From Pseudoalteromonas luteoviolacea NCIMB 1944 (lineage in GTDB: Bacteria; Pseudomonadota; Gammaproteobacteria; Enterobacterales; Alteromonadaceae), in NCBI RefSeq assembly GCF_001625565.1, contig NZ_AUXS01000075.1:186001-250000 (forward strand): a stretch of DNA of 64,000 nucleotides, read 5' to 3'. Below the pieces are notes generated by a model. It made no database searches. It saw only the letters and a program-made list of their open reading frames with translations, and was not told where the DNA came from. The position numbers and the translations under genes were made by a program. Positions 16,964 through 26,146 of this stretch are shown piece by piece; the first letter of the stretch is position 1, and every line of letters begins with the position of its first letter.

Positions 16964-17739
16964 GACACATATGCCTCAAATATTAACTTGCCTGCTAAGA
17001 CTATGACCACAGTATTAAAGATAGGTTTAATTAGCTTACTGCCAAATTTTATTGCTGAATGAGCACCTATCCATGCACCAAGCATTAAAAAAGCTCCCAT
17101 GGTAACGCCAAGTAAAAAGTTTACATGGCCAAGTGCAACAAACGTGATGAGCGAAATAAAATTCGATACAAAGTTCATTGAACGCGCTAGGCCACAATTT
17201 AGCAACAAACTCATTTTATACAGTAAGCTGTTGGATGCGGTCCAAAAAGTGCCCGTCCCCGGGCCTGCTAGGCCATCGAAAAAGCCAAGAGACAGGCCTT
17301 GCAACCACTGTTTAATTTTCAGAGCTGGGGTCTTCTTGGGTAGTGTGTTTAATTCCGTAGAACTTAGGCTACCAAATAAACTGTAGAGTGCGACCACGAT
17401 GATGATTATGGGCAGTAGCTTATTGAGTACTTCGATACTTAGTTTGTCTACAAGTAGCGTGCCGAGGATTGCGCCGATGGCTGTGGCGAGTGTGGAAGCT
17501 GCCCAAAATCTTGGGTTAAATAGCTGTTTTTTATAGTAGGTGAAGCTCGCTGTCAGTGAGCCAAAGCTGGCTGCTAACTTATTAGTTCCCAATGTAACAT
17601 GAGGCGGTAGCCCTGCTGTTAACAATGCAGGTACAGTCAACATGCCACCGCCACCGGCGACAGCATCGATAAATCCAGCTGCCAAAGCAACCGCACATAA
17701 AAGTGCCCAAGTTAGCGGGTCAAAAGCGAGTTCAAGCAT
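16960..17739 (-). CDS. TSUP family (TauE/SafE, YfcA-like) membrane permease
   Basis: A 259-residue integral membrane protein with about eight hydrophobic helices. It carries the two-fold motif of the family: AAGFIDAVAGGGGMLTVPAL near the N-terminus and GLSLGFFDGLAGPGTGTFW in the middle. YfcA-type members are presumed exporters of sulfite or organosulfonates; the substrate here is unknown. It starts two bases after the dinG stop and overlaps priC by four bases, so it is part of the dinG transcription unit. Confidence 0.85.
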   Translation of the reverse strand: MLELAFDPLTWALLCAVALAAGFIDAVAGGGGMLTVPALLTAGLPPHVTLGTNKLAASFGSLTASFTYYKKQLFNPRFWAASTLATAIGAILGTLLVDKLSIEVLNKLLPIIIIVVALYSLFGSLSSTELNTLPKKTPALKIKQWLQGLSLGFFDGLAGPGTGTFWTASNSLLYKMSLLLNCGLARSMNFVSNFISLITFVALGHVNFLLGVTMGAFLMLGAWIGAHSAIKFGSKLIKPIFNTVVIVLAGKLIFEAYVS

Positions 17740-17741
17740 TA

Positions 17742-19811
17742 TTAATCTATTTGTCTTGCAAAGGGTGGCAGCGTGTCTAGCATGGCTTTTCCGTAACGTT
17801 TGGTTACGAGACGCCTATCAAGTATCGTGATGCGACCAGAATCAGTTTCCTTGCGCAGAAGTCTACCACAGCTTTGCACTAATTTCTTTGCAGCATCCGG
17901 TACAGTAATAGATAAAAACGGATTTCCACCTTTTGATTGAATAAATTCAGCTTGTGCCTCTTCGACTGGCGAAGTCGGTACTGCGAATGGTATTTTAGTA
18001 ATTATTAGATTTTCAAGGTATTTTCCAGGCAAATCTAGCCCTTCTGAGAGGCTTTGTGTACCAAATAAAATACTTCCGGCACCTAAATCTATTGCGGCTT
18101 TATGGCGGCTAAGGAGGGCTTCTCGAGACATTTCACCCTGCACTAAGATATTAAGTTTTTGCTTACGTAGGGCAGAAACAACATGGTCCATTTGCCAGTA
18201 GGAGGCAAATAGCACTAAATTTGCTTTCTTTTTATCCAAATACTCAGGTAAGGCCTCGGCCAAAAAGTCACTAAATGTTTTGTCAGTGGGTTCGACTGTG
18301 GTTTTGGGTAGATGTAACGTCGCTTGCTGTTGATACGCAAATGGAGAATCTGCTTTGATAAATTTGGCCCCATCCTCACCAATTAAACCGCTCTCTTTAG
18401 AGAAGTGATCAAAGCTGCCAAGTGCGGTTAAGGTCGCTGAACATAACACGGCACCAGCGCACTCTCGCCAAAGTTTGTCTTTTAAATAAAACCCAACTTC
18501 AATAGGGCAATCACATAATAAGTAGTCGTGATGGTTTTTGTATTCCATCCTTTTTATCCAGCGCGCATGCGGGGTACTTTCCCCCTTGGCGGCATAGCTA
18601 AACCATAACTTGTTGAGTTGCTCTAGTCGATTAATGTATAGCCCACTTTCGACTAAAAGAGGATCCGCTAAAAATGGTTGCACATCGCCATCGGATACAT
18701 CTGTCGTGAGTGCATCATGCATCTTGTTTAATGCTCTTAGCGCATCTAGCGTGGCATCTGCGATATCTTTGGCTTGTGTTGTTAGCGACTCTGGCACGTC
18801 GCCATGAACAAATCGATAGGTGTCATTGTCGTTGTATTCAAAATTAGCCTGATCCAAACTATCACGCACGATTCTGAGAAACTTGCCCGCATCATTGGCT
18901 GCATCGTTAAGTTTAAAGTTTTGGCCGATGGCTTTTTGCGACACTATGGTGTTGGCCATTTTGCCACTGAATTTGAGTAGTTTCTCAAGCCACTCTAGGG
19001 TGCCTTTGATGGTCGCGGCTGCTGATGAAAAGTCACGGGTGATATGTGGTAAGTGATGCGCTTCATCAATGACATAAAAAGTGTCTTCTGGTTCAGGTAA
19101 TATAGTACCGCCACCAAGTTCGAGGTCTGCCAATAGCAGAGCATGGTTAATAACCAGTACGTCCATTTGCGCTATTTTTTGTCGTGCTAAGTGAAAAGGA
19201 CACAGATGGTGTGATTTCATTTGTCTTTGACAAGCGTGTTTGTCGCAAGCAATCAGATTCCATACTTTATCTGGGATAGTGTCTTCCCAGCTATCCCGGT
19301 CTCCGGCCCACTGTTTGTTTTGATACGCATTGGCCAGTTCGCGCAAGCATTTTTGCTCCATATCGGTAAGCGGTGAAGAAGTAGTCGGCACCAAAGACAT
19401 TTGCGTGTCATCTTCGTTCACAGCTGCCATCAACTTTTGCACACAGATATAACGTTGACGGCCTTTGACTAAATCGAATTTAAAGTCGATACCACTGTGT
19501 TCTTTAAAAAAGGGCAACTCTTTTTCGATTAGCTGCTCTTGTAATGCAACTGTTGCCGTAGATATGACTAGCTTTTTCTTTTTTGCCAATGCTAAAGGCA
19601 ATGCACCTAGACAGTATGCGAGAGATTTTCCCGTGCCCGTACCCGCTTCTATAACGCATATGCGTTGTGATTTGTGGTACTCGCCAGCAAGGGTTTTGGC
19701 GATTTCTGCAACAAGGTAGTTTTGGCTACTGCGCGGGCGGTAGTCCGTCAATTGCTGGGCGATATTCTGATGGGCATGACGTACGGTTTTTTTTAATGAG
19801 TCTGACAACAT
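17742..19811 (-). CDS. dinG: ATP-dependent DNA helicase DinG
   Basis: A 689-residue XPD-like iron-sulfur helicase. Walker A is EAGTGTGKSLAY (residues 55-66) and motif II is DEAHHL (249-254). Four Cys at 123, 189, 194 and 204, placed as in DinG, ligate the 4Fe-4S cluster. C-terminal helicase motifs include GAGSILFGTQSLSEGLDLPG and QSCGRLLR. DinG unwinds 5'-3' and removes R-loops during replication stress; it is SOS-induced in E. coli. The start lies 23 bp from the divergent polB start, with a LexA-like element just upstream. Confidence 0.93.
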   Translation of the reverse strand: MLSDSLKKTVRHAHQNIAQQLTDYRPRSSQNYLVAEIAKTLAGEYHKSQRICVIEAGTGTGKSLAYCLGALPLALAKKKKLVISTATVALQEQLIEKELPFFKEHSGIDFKFDLVKGRQRYICVQKLMAAVNEDDTQMSLVPTTSSPLTDMEQKCLRELANAYQNKQWAGDRDSWEDTIPDKVWNLIACDKHACQRQMKSHHLCPFHLARQKIAQMDVLVINHALLLADLELGGGTILPEPEDTFYVIDEAHHLPHITRDFSSAAATIKGTLEWLEKLLKFSGKMANTIVSQKAIGQNFKLNDAANDAGKFLRIVRDSLDQANFEYNDNDTYRFVHGDVPESLTTQAKDIADATLDALRALNKMHDALTTDVSDGDVQPFLADPLLVESGLYINRLEQLNKLWFSYAAKGESTPHARWIKRMEYKNHHDYLLCDCPIEVGFYLKDKLWRECAGAVLCSATLTALGSFDHFSKESGLIGEDGAKFIKADSPFAYQQQATLHLPKTTVEPTDKTFSDFLAEALPEYLDKKKANLVLFASYWQMDHVVSALRKQKLNILVQGEMSREALLSRHKAAIDLGAGSILFGTQSLSEGLDLPGKYLENLIITKIPFAVPTSPVEEAQAEFIQSKGGNPFLSITVPDAAKKLVQSCGRLLRKETDSGRITILDRRLVTKRYGKAMLDTLPPFARQID

Positions 19812-19834
19812 GTGGATCGCCTAAGCAAAAAAGT

Positions 19835-19850
19835 ATGGATATAATTACAG
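19835..19850. promoter_or_regulatory. LexA-like operator between dinG and polB
   Basis: The 16 bases ATGGATATAATTACAG fit CTG-N10-CAG with one core mismatch (ATG for CTG) and an AT-rich centre. They overlap the polB start codon and lie 24 bp upstream of dinG. Both genes belong to the SOS regulon in E. coli, which raises the prior. LexA binding here is inferred. Confidence 0.4.
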
Positions 19851-22207
19851 GGGTGTATTTTAGGCGGGGTTCACAATTGGCACAAGCAGTATATCCGGGC
19901 TTTATTTTGTCCCGGCAGCAAACTTCATATAAAGGCAAGACGCGCTTGTGTTATTGGTTAAAGACACATCAGGGTGCTATTAAGGCGTTTGTTGAACATG
20001 AAAAAAGTGTGTTTTTTGTTAAACAAATACACCAAGATATTGTAAAAAAACGCTTAAATCAGGTTAATTGCCAATTTCAATTAGCTCAGGTGCCTCTTAA
20101 ACATTTCGACCAATCCCAAGTCGTAGCGTTATATTTTTCAAGTTTAAGTGACTTTTATTCAGCCAAAGAAACATTAAATGGTCATGTGCCATTATACGAA
20201 GAAGATATTCGTCATGCCGATAGATATTTAATGGAGCGCTATATTAAAGGCAGCGTCTGGGTCACCGGCGCATCAAAACAAGGTGACGGCTACCTTGAAT
20301 TGCACAATGCGAAATTAAAAGCACACCCTTCTTTTATTCCACAGTTAAATATGTTGTCTTTGGATATCGAGTGTAGTGGAGATGGCGTTTTATTTTCTGT
20401 TGGCCTGGTAACGCAGTCGGAAAAAGTGGTGATTATGATTGGAGATCCCGAACCGAGTGATATCAATATTATTTGGGTCGAAGATGAAATATCGCTACTG
20501 AATACGCTACAGGTGCTTATCAATCAGTTAAACCCTGATGTACTGATTGGCTGGAATATCATTGATTTTGATTGTGTGGTATTGCACGAGCGAGCACAGG
20601 CTCTAGGTGTTGTTCTCAATATTGGCCGTGATGGTGATGCCATGCAAGTATCAAGCGGTAATTTCACCCGAGTGCTGATCCCCGGGCGGGTGGTTATCGA
20701 TGGTATTGATACCATGAAAAATGCAACATATCACTTTGAAACTTTTAAGTTAAGTTTTGTTGCTAAGTCAGTTTTAGGCCGAGATAAGCTGATTGGTCAA
20801 GATGATCGTTTGGAAGAGATCGTCAGGCAATTTCATGAAGATAAACCCAGCCTAGCCAAATACAATTTAGAAGACTGTATTCTTGTATGGGATATTTTCC
20901 AACAGCAGTCTTTGCTGGACTTTGCGATAGCTAGAACGCGTTTAACGGGCCTAGAGCTTGAGCGCATGGGAGGATCTGTCGCGGCTTTCACTAACCTATA
21001 TTTACCTTCACTACATCGTAGCGGTTATGTTGCGCCAAACCTCGGCGAGCATGGCTTGAGTTTCGATAGCCCAGGTGGCTATGTTATGGATTCAAAGCCG
21101 GGGCTTTACCAAAATGTTTTAGTACTTGATTTTAAGAGCCTATATCCATCTATCATTCGCACATTTTGTATTGACCCTATGGGGCTTATTGAAGGAGGCC
21201 GAAACGCGCACGATGCTATTCCAGGGTTCAATAAAGGGCTGTTTTCACGAGTACACCATCATTTGCCAGAATTGGTCGAGCAACTTTGGGCAGCCCGTCA
21301 TCGTGCCAAACAAGATGGTGAGCATATGTTGCAACAGGCCATCAAGATTATTATGAACAGTTTATATGGTGTACTTGGCTCTAAGGGATGTCGTTTTTAT
21401 GACCCTCGACTGTCTAGCTCAATTACGATGCGCGGTCATGAAATAATGCAAACAACACGGCGTTGGATCGAAGATTTGGGCTACGAAGTTATATACGGTG
21501 ATACGGATTCGACTTTTGTTAAGGCGCCAGACACATTTTCACGCCATGCCTGCCTAGATTTGGGAAAAAACTTGATGGAGGAGATAAATACACGCTGGGA
21601 ACAAGAGCTAAGCGAAAAATATCATTTACAGAGCTTTTTGGAGATTGAGTTTGAAACGCATTACCACCCATTCTTTATGCCCACGATTCGTGGTCAAGAG
21701 ACTGGCTCGAAAAAGCGCTATGTGGGTCAAATTGAAAAAAATGGTGAGCATGAACTCGTTTTTAAAGGCATGGAAACCGTGCGTAGTGACTGGACGACTA
21801 TTTCAAAAGAATATCAGCAAGCGGTGATTAGGGCATTATTTGATGGTCAAAGTGTGACAGAAGTAACCGAACATTATATTGCTTTGATCACCTCAGGTCG
21901 TGTCGATGATAAGCTCATCTACAAAAAACGTTTGGGCAAACCACTGGATGCCTATGTCAAAAATATACCACCTCATGTTCGAGCTGCGAAAGAGGCGACG
22001 AGGCTAGGGTATGTCAAAGGTCTTGGTAAAGGTAGCCAAATAGCTTATTTCATCAGCCAATCAGGTCCGCAGTTGTACATTAAAGAGCTTAAATTGCTTG
22101 ATTATACGCACTATATAGAAAAGCAAATATTACCAATCTATAAAATGTTGCCAAACGTGGATGACAATACCATTAATTTGGCAGGGCAGCGCTCTCTTGA
22201 TTTGTAA
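19835..22207 (+). CDS. polB: DNA polymerase II (family B)
   Basis: A 790-residue family B polymerase close to E. coli Pol II (783). Exonuclease motifs: Exo I SLDIECSGDG (about residue 177), Exo II IGWNIIDFD and Exo III YNLEDCILVW. Polymerase motifs: A DFKSLYPSIIRTF (from about 432), B KIIMNSLYGVLGSKGCRF and C YGDTDSTF (from about 554), with the KKRY segment after them. All catalytic Asp residues are present, so it should be an active proofreading enzyme used in repair and replication restart. The frame is open further upstream, but that part lies inside dinG and has no homology; MDIITGVYFRRG is the natural start. Confidence 0.93.
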   Translation: MDIITGVYFRRGSQLAQAVYPGFILSRQQTSYKGKTRLCYWLKTHQGAIKAFVEHEKSVFFVKQIHQDIVKKRLNQVNCQFQLAQVPLKHFDQSQVVALYFSSLSDFYSAKETLNGHVPLYEEDIRHADRYLMERYIKGSVWVTGASKQGDGYLELHNAKLKAHPSFIPQLNMLSLDIECSGDGVLFSVGLVTQSEKVVIMIGDPEPSDINIIWVEDEISLLNTLQVLINQLNPDVLIGWNIIDFDCVVLHERAQALGVVLNIGRDGDAMQVSSGNFTRVLIPGRVVIDGIDTMKNATYHFETFKLSFVAKSVLGRDKLIGQDDRLEEIVRQFHEDKPSLAKYNLEDCILVWDIFQQQSLLDFAIARTRLTGLELERMGGSVAAFTNLYLPSLHRSGYVAPNLGEHGLSFDSPGGYVMDSKPGLYQNVLVLDFKSLYPSIIRTFCIDPMGLIEGGRNAHDAIPGFNKGLFSRVHHHLPELVEQLWAARHRAKQDGEHMLQQAIKIIMNSLYGVLGSKGCRFYDPRLSSSITMRGHEIMQTTRRWIEDLGYEVIYGDTDSTFVKAPDTFSRHACLDLGKNLMEEINTRWEQELSEKYHLQSFLEIEFETHYHPFFMPTIRGQETGSKKRYVGQIEKNGEHELVFKGMETVRSDWTTISKEYQQAVIRALFDGQSVTEVTEHYIALITSGRVDDKLIYKKRLGKPLDAYVKNIPPHVRAAKEATRLGYVKGLGKGSQIAYFISQSGPQLYIKELKLLDYTHYIEKQILPIYKMLPNVDDNTINLAGQRSLDL

Positions 22208-22250
22208 ATCTCAAGAAGCGATTTTTTATCGCTTTGTAATATTCGAGATT
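22207..22250 (+). terminator. Two-part hairpin terminator of polB
   Basis: An inner stem AAGCGAT/ATCGCTT (22216-22222, 22228-22234) is enclosed by an outer stem AATCTC/GAGATT (22207-22212, 22245-22250) followed by TTAC. It overlaps the polB stop codon region. Confidence 0.6.
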
Positions 22251-22577
22251 TTACCGCACAACAGTTAGTCAATCGATAAAATTGCTTTTGCAGTGATGTA
22301 AATTTCCAGTCGGACTTGTGCAAATTATTTGTATTGATTTGATTTTGCAGATTAATTATTAGGCATTCAAACCAAAAGTAAAAATATTTTTATTAACGTG
22401 ATTCGCGCTTGCTTTTTTTGTATCAAGCCAAAGTTGTTTTTTTATTGCACGTTCAACCTGTGAAATTAATTAAAAAAATAATTCATATGGGAGTAAGTGT
22501 TTATTAACTTCAAAACATTATTAAAAATAGAGCTCTTGCTGTTTAAATCTTGTTAGTGAGTGTTAACTCCTGCTTGT

Positions 22578-22607
22578 TTGACGTTTAACATGCGTGGCGA
22601 TTAGTAT
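22578..22607 (+). promoter_or_regulatory. Sigma-70-type promoter of TBDR 1
   Basis: TTGACG (22578-22583), an 18-base spacer and TAGTAT (22602-22607), followed by CCCTGCC. The same boxes and spacing occur upstream of TBDR 2, and a close variant upstream of TBDR 3. This predicts a leader of about 90 nt. The remainder of the 22251-22577 interval is AT-rich with nothing recognised. Confidence 0.65.
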
Positions 22608-22667
22608 CCCTGCCGAAATTTCAAAACCGGCCACTTAGAGCCAGAAATAAAGACTTATAAAACTCAA

Positions 22668-22696
22668 GCTTACCAAGTCAAGGTAGGCCCAGGGAG
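22668..22696 (+). promoter_or_regulatory. Hairpin abutting the TBDR 1 ribosome-binding site
   Basis: GCTTACC (22668-22674) pairs with GGTAGGC (22682-22688, one wobble), leaving a seven-base loop. The next bases are the Shine-Dalgarno segment CCAGGGAG. The same arrangement is repeated at the other two TBDR genes. Confidence 0.5.
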
Positions 22697-22702
22697 AATC
22701 AC

Positions 22703-25372
22703 ATGTTGAACACTAAAGTAACTAAGGCAGTGCGTATTGCACTAGCATTGGGTGCTGCTTCTTCAGCTGCATTTGCAGCCAATGCAGTAGCGGCAGATGG
22801 TGCAGAAAAAGTAGAGCGTATTGAAGTCACAGGCTCACGTATCAAGCGCGTTGATATGGAAGGTGCAAGCCCAGTTGAAGTAATCACAACAGCTGATTTC
22901 GAAAATCAAGGTCGTGTATCTGTTGCTGAAGCACTACAAAGTGTTACATCTAACAGCTTTGGTTCTGTTGCTCCAAGTTCGGGTAACAGTGGTCAGTCAC
23001 AAAGCACTGTTAGTCTTTTAGGTGCTGGTGCAGGTCGTACGCTAGTGTTGGTAGATGGCAAGCGTCTGGGTGGTTCTCCATCACTAAACGCAGGTGGTGC
23101 AAACCTAAGCTCAATCCCAATGGCGGCAGTTGAGCGTATTGAAATTCTTAAAGATGGCGCATCAGCTGTCTATGGTTCTGACGCGATTGCAGGTGTTATC
23201 AACGTTATTCTTAAGAAAGACTTTGAAGGCGCAGCGTTTGACATTCAAGTAGGTCGCCCTGATGCTGACGGCGGTGAGACTAAGCAAATGTCACTGTCGT
23301 TTGGTGTGAGCTCTGACAAAGGTAACATTACATTTGTATATGACCACCAAGAGCGTCGCGCTATCTTCGATCGCGATCGTGACTACACGAAAGCAACGAT
23401 GGAAGATAAAAACGGTGATGGCGTAATTTCAGCTGGTGACGAAACGACAGGTATTAGCATCTATGGTGCAACTATCCGAGACGCAGAAGGTAACCATCAC
23501 GCGTCACTTAAGTGTAAAGAACTAGAAAACACTGTACCTGGTTTTGTTGGTGTACTTGACCAAGGTACTGGTTATGGCGGCATTGGCAAAGGTGAAGTAT
23601 GTGGTTATGCCTTTGCTGACGTATCGGCGAATATGGCATCTACAAAGCGTGACTCGATCATGACGAGCCTTGCGTACGAACTAACTGATGATATCGAGCT
23701 TTATGCCCGTGGTATGTTTAGCCGTAATGACTCGTTTGGTCGTTATGCGCCTGCTGCTGCAATGTGGAGAAACATGCCAGCGGACAACGAGCACAACCCA
23801 CTAAACGCAGAGGCAAATGGTCTATTCCGTTGGTACCAGCTTGGCAACCGTGACGGTGAAGTAACTGACTATCAACAAGACTACTTACTAGGTCTTAAAG
23901 GTATGTTTGGTGATACTGCAGAGTGGGAAGTGTCTTACCACAAAGCGCGTCTAGACTACCGTACTGCAGGTCGTTATTACTTAAGCTACTCAGGTCTTGC
24001 ATATAATAATCTATATGATATCGATATGGGTTCTGAAGAAGGCATCAACAACATGCGTGCGACAACGTATGTTGAAAGCCAAAGCGATCTAGATCACTTC
24101 TTCGCAGGCCTTGGTTTCGAGTTTGGTGAACTTGAAGGCGGTATGATCAGCCACTACGTAGGCGGTGAGTACTTCGAAGAAGTTTTAGACTCAAAGTTTG
24201 ATGCACAAAGTGATGCTGGACTTGTTGGTGGTAACGCGGGTGCTTCTGGTCTAGGTGAGCGTGATGTGACGGCACTATTCTATGAAGTAGCTTTCCCAGT
24301 ACTTGATAACTTAATCGTAAGTGCGGCTTACCGTTACGACGATTACAGTGACTTTGGTAGTGTAGGTAACCCAAGTGTTAAAATCGAATACCGTCCATTT
24401 GATGACCTATTAGTTCGAGGTTCATACTCAGAAGGTTTCCGTGCTCCGACTCTGAAAGAGCTATATGGTGCAGATTCTGAAGGTAGCCCGAGCACAACTG
24501 ACTACGTTAAATGTAGAAAAGACCTACCTGAAGGCCATACAAAAGATGACCTTGCGAATGCTTACCTAACTTGTCCACAAAGTGCATACTATGAGCTTAG
24601 AAAGAGCAATGAAAACCTAGGTGCTGAAGAGTCTACTTATATTAACCTAGGCTTTGTTTACTCTGGTTTTGAAAATGTAGCGATCAAGGTTGATTACTTT
24701 GAGCTTGAAATTGACAATGTAATTTCACTAATCACGATCCAAGACCTTGTACATATTGAAAATGGCCCGGGTTTAAATGAAATTTATACTAAGTTCCCAG
24801 AAGTGAAGTTAAACCGTGCTCAAAATGGTGCAATTTCTGGTTACTCTCACACGCAATATGCAAATGGCTCATTCATGTCGCGTAAAGGTTATGACATTGA
24901 CTTGTCATATAGCCTAGACACTCGTATCGGTGAGTTTAAGTTTAAGAATGTAACAACGCTATTGACAGAAGTTGGTGAAGACATTTACTTCTCTGGCCCT
25001 GCGAGCGACCAAAAAGGTGCTCCAGATCAGCCAGATTGGCGTTCACAGCTTTCAGTTAACTACTCAGCAGATAGCTTCTCTGTAAACTGGACAACTGATG
25101 TTATCGGCGGCACTCATGAGAGCGATGTTGTTCAAGTCGATCCAGCTGGCAATCCTTACATCGTATACTCTGGTGACGTACCAACTTATGTGACACATAA
25201 CTTGAATGTGAAATATTTCACAGAGAGCTACGGTACATTCACAGTAGGTGCACGTAACCTATTCGATAAGGGTGTTTTACTAGATAGCAAAGGCAAATGG
25301 ATTGATGACCCAATGTACAATGCAGGTCATATCGGTCGCGAATTGTTTGCAGGTTATAGCATCAGCTTCTAA
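22703..25372 (+). CDS. TonB-dependent receptor 1
   Basis: An 889-residue outer-membrane receptor. Signal peptide about residues 1-30 (cleaved near NAVA-ADG); TonB box-like VERIEVTGSRIKR at about 37-49; plug domain to about 180 (LVLVDGKRLGG, then ILKDGASAVYGSDAIAGVINVI); 22-strand barrel ending in the C-terminal Phe (GYSISF). The substrate is unknown; receptors of this type import oligosaccharides, peptides or metal chelates. The leader begins MLNTKVTKAVRIALALGA, shared with the two downstream TBDRs, yet the barrel is clearly more divergent from them than they are from each other. Codon choice (CGT, GGT, AAC, CTA) suggests strong expression. It has its own promoter and terminator. Confidence 0.92.
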   Translation: MLNTKVTKAVRIALALGAASSAAFAANAVAADGAEKVERIEVTGSRIKRVDMEGASPVEVITTADFENQGRVSVAEALQSVTSNSFGSVAPSSGNSGQSQSTVSLLGAGAGRTLVLVDGKRLGGSPSLNAGGANLSSIPMAAVERIEILKDGASAVYGSDAIAGVINVILKKDFEGAAFDIQVGRPDADGGETKQMSLSFGVSSDKGNITFVYDHQERRAIFDRDRDYTKATMEDKNGDGVISAGDETTGISIYGATIRDAEGNHHASLKCKELENTVPGFVGVLDQGTGYGGIGKGEVCGYAFADVSANMASTKRDSIMTSLAYELTDDIELYARGMFSRNDSFGRYAPAAAMWRNMPADNEHNPLNAEANGLFRWYQLGNRDGEVTDYQQDYLLGLKGMFGDTAEWEVSYHKARLDYRTAGRYYLSYSGLAYNNLYDIDMGSEEGINNMRATTYVESQSDLDHFFAGLGFEFGELEGGMISHYVGGEYFEEVLDSKFDAQSDAGLVGGNAGASGLGERDVTALFYEVAFPVLDNLIVSAAYRYDDYSDFGSVGNPSVKIEYRPFDDLLVRGSYSEGFRAPTLKELYGADSEGSPSTTDYVKCRKDLPEGHTKDDLANAYLTCPQSAYYELRKSNENLGAEESTYINLGFVYSGFENVAIKVDYFELEIDNVISLITIQDLVHIENGPGLNEIYTKFPEVKLNRAQNGAISGYSHTQYANGSFMSRKGYDIDLSYSLDTRIGEFKFKNVTTLLTEVGEDIYFSGPASDQKGAPDQPDWRSQLSVNYSADSFSVNWTTDVIGGTHESDVVQVDPAGNPYIVYSGDVPTYVTHNLNVKYFTESYGTFTVGARNLFDKGVLLDSKGKWIDDPMYNAGHIGRELFAGYSISF

Positions 25373-25392
25373 TTTGCTTATCTAATTTAATC

Positions 25393-25420
25393 AAGCCTCG
25401 CTTTATGCGGGGCTTTTTTT
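25393..25420 (+). terminator. Intrinsic terminator of TBDR 1
   Basis: AGCCTCGC (25394-25401), loop TTTAT, GCGGGGCT (25407-25414), then seven T. A typical Rho-independent terminator twenty bases after the stop codon. Confidence 0.9.
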
Positions 25421-26015
25421 GTACTTGTTTGCATTAATTTCGTTTTTATTCCTTTCTTAAGTCTTCCTTCTAAAAAACAAGCAATAGCGCTTTTATACAG
25501 ATTTTAAGCAAATCCAAAGTTCCCAGCGCGCTTGATATTTGATTGTTTGAATTTTCCTTATTGATAAATATGGCTCAATAGTGCTGATTTTTGGTTAAAA
25601 AATAGCTTTAAAGATGGGTTTTGTATCTATTTTTGGTTCGAAGTTTATTTTTTATATGTGTTTTGAGTGCTTGGTGATCGTTTATTAACTTTTTGGTATC
25701 AAGTTTTGTTTTTTTACTATGTTTTAACATGGGGTTTTCTTGTCTTTTTTCTTTTTATGCCTCTGATTTTTATGTGTTTTATTGTGAATGTTTCCTGTTT
25801 GTTAATTGGGTACGTCGTTTTTTGATCAGTTTGTTGTGAAATTTGATCTAATTGAGTGTGTAGCAGGTTTTTTGGTTTTTTTTTAAAAAGTGGTGTTTTT
25901 TTCATAAAAAAATAAAAAATACTTTAAATACATTTAGTTAAGGTTTTTTCTGTGTGTTTATTGTAACTTTTAGTGTGAAATAATGTTGATTTTTAAGATT
26001 AGAAGTGCAATAAAA
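25421..26015. other. T-rich spacer upstream of TBDR 2
   Basis: About 600 bp with strong strand asymmetry: the plus strand is rich in T (many runs of 4-10) and poor in C. A 62-codon leftward reading frame (25717-25905) exists but is an artefact of this composition (Lys/Thr/Gln-rich). No gene, tRNA or clear repeat is seen. It may be intrinsically bent DNA upstream of a strong promoter. Confidence 0.5.
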
Positions 26016-26078
26016 TTGTTGACGCTGAGGGCAGGGATTGTTTAGTATTCCTGCACTGTGTTGCCCTTAGTGCAACAA
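26016..26078. repeat. 17-bp inverted repeat bracketing the TBDR 2 promoter
   Basis: The left arm TTGTTGACGCTGAGGGCA (26016-26033) and the inverted right arm 26062-26078 (TGCCCTTAGTGCAACAA) match at 15 of 17 positions with one extra base. They flank the -10 box and start region. The left arm contains the -35 element, so the arms cannot both be in the transcript; this is a DNA-level dyad. Confidence 0.6.
26019..26048 (+). promoter_or_regulatory. Sigma-70-type promoter of TBDR 2
   Basis: TTGACG (26019-26024), an 18-base spacer and TAGTAT (26043-26048), followed by TCCTGC. The boxes and spacing are the same as at TBDR 1, where the 13-base string around the -10 differs at one position. It predicts a leader of about 92 nt. 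Confidence 0.7.
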
Positions 26079-26114
26079 TAAAAAAGATTGGTTCACACCA
26101 TTTATATAATTATA

Positions 26115-26140
26115 ACCACTCAAAAGAGTGGTCCAGGGAG
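26115..26140 (+). promoter_or_regulatory. Hairpin abutting the TBDR 2 ribosome-binding site
   Basis: A perfect 7-bp stem ACCACTC (26115-26121), loop AAAA, GAGTGGT (26126-26132), immediately followed by the Shine-Dalgarno segment CCAGGGAG six bases before the ATG. Confidence 0.6.
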
Positions 26141-26146
26141 ATTCAA

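Noticed and set aside
19667..19834. N-terminal extension of DNA polymerase II by 56 residues
   Set aside because: It lies within dinG, has no similarity to Pol II and no ribosome-binding site; the ATG at 19835 fits the family start.
25717..25905. 62-codon leftward reading frame in the T-rich spacer
   Set aside because: Lys/Thr/Gln-rich composition follows from the T bias of the opposite strand; no good ribosome-binding site, no family, lies in a skewed spacer.
26016..26078. Cloverleaf-like fold resembling a riboswitch aptamer upstream of TBDR 2
   Set aside because: The left arm coincides with the -35 element and the -10 lies inside, so the whole structure would not be transcribed from this promoter.
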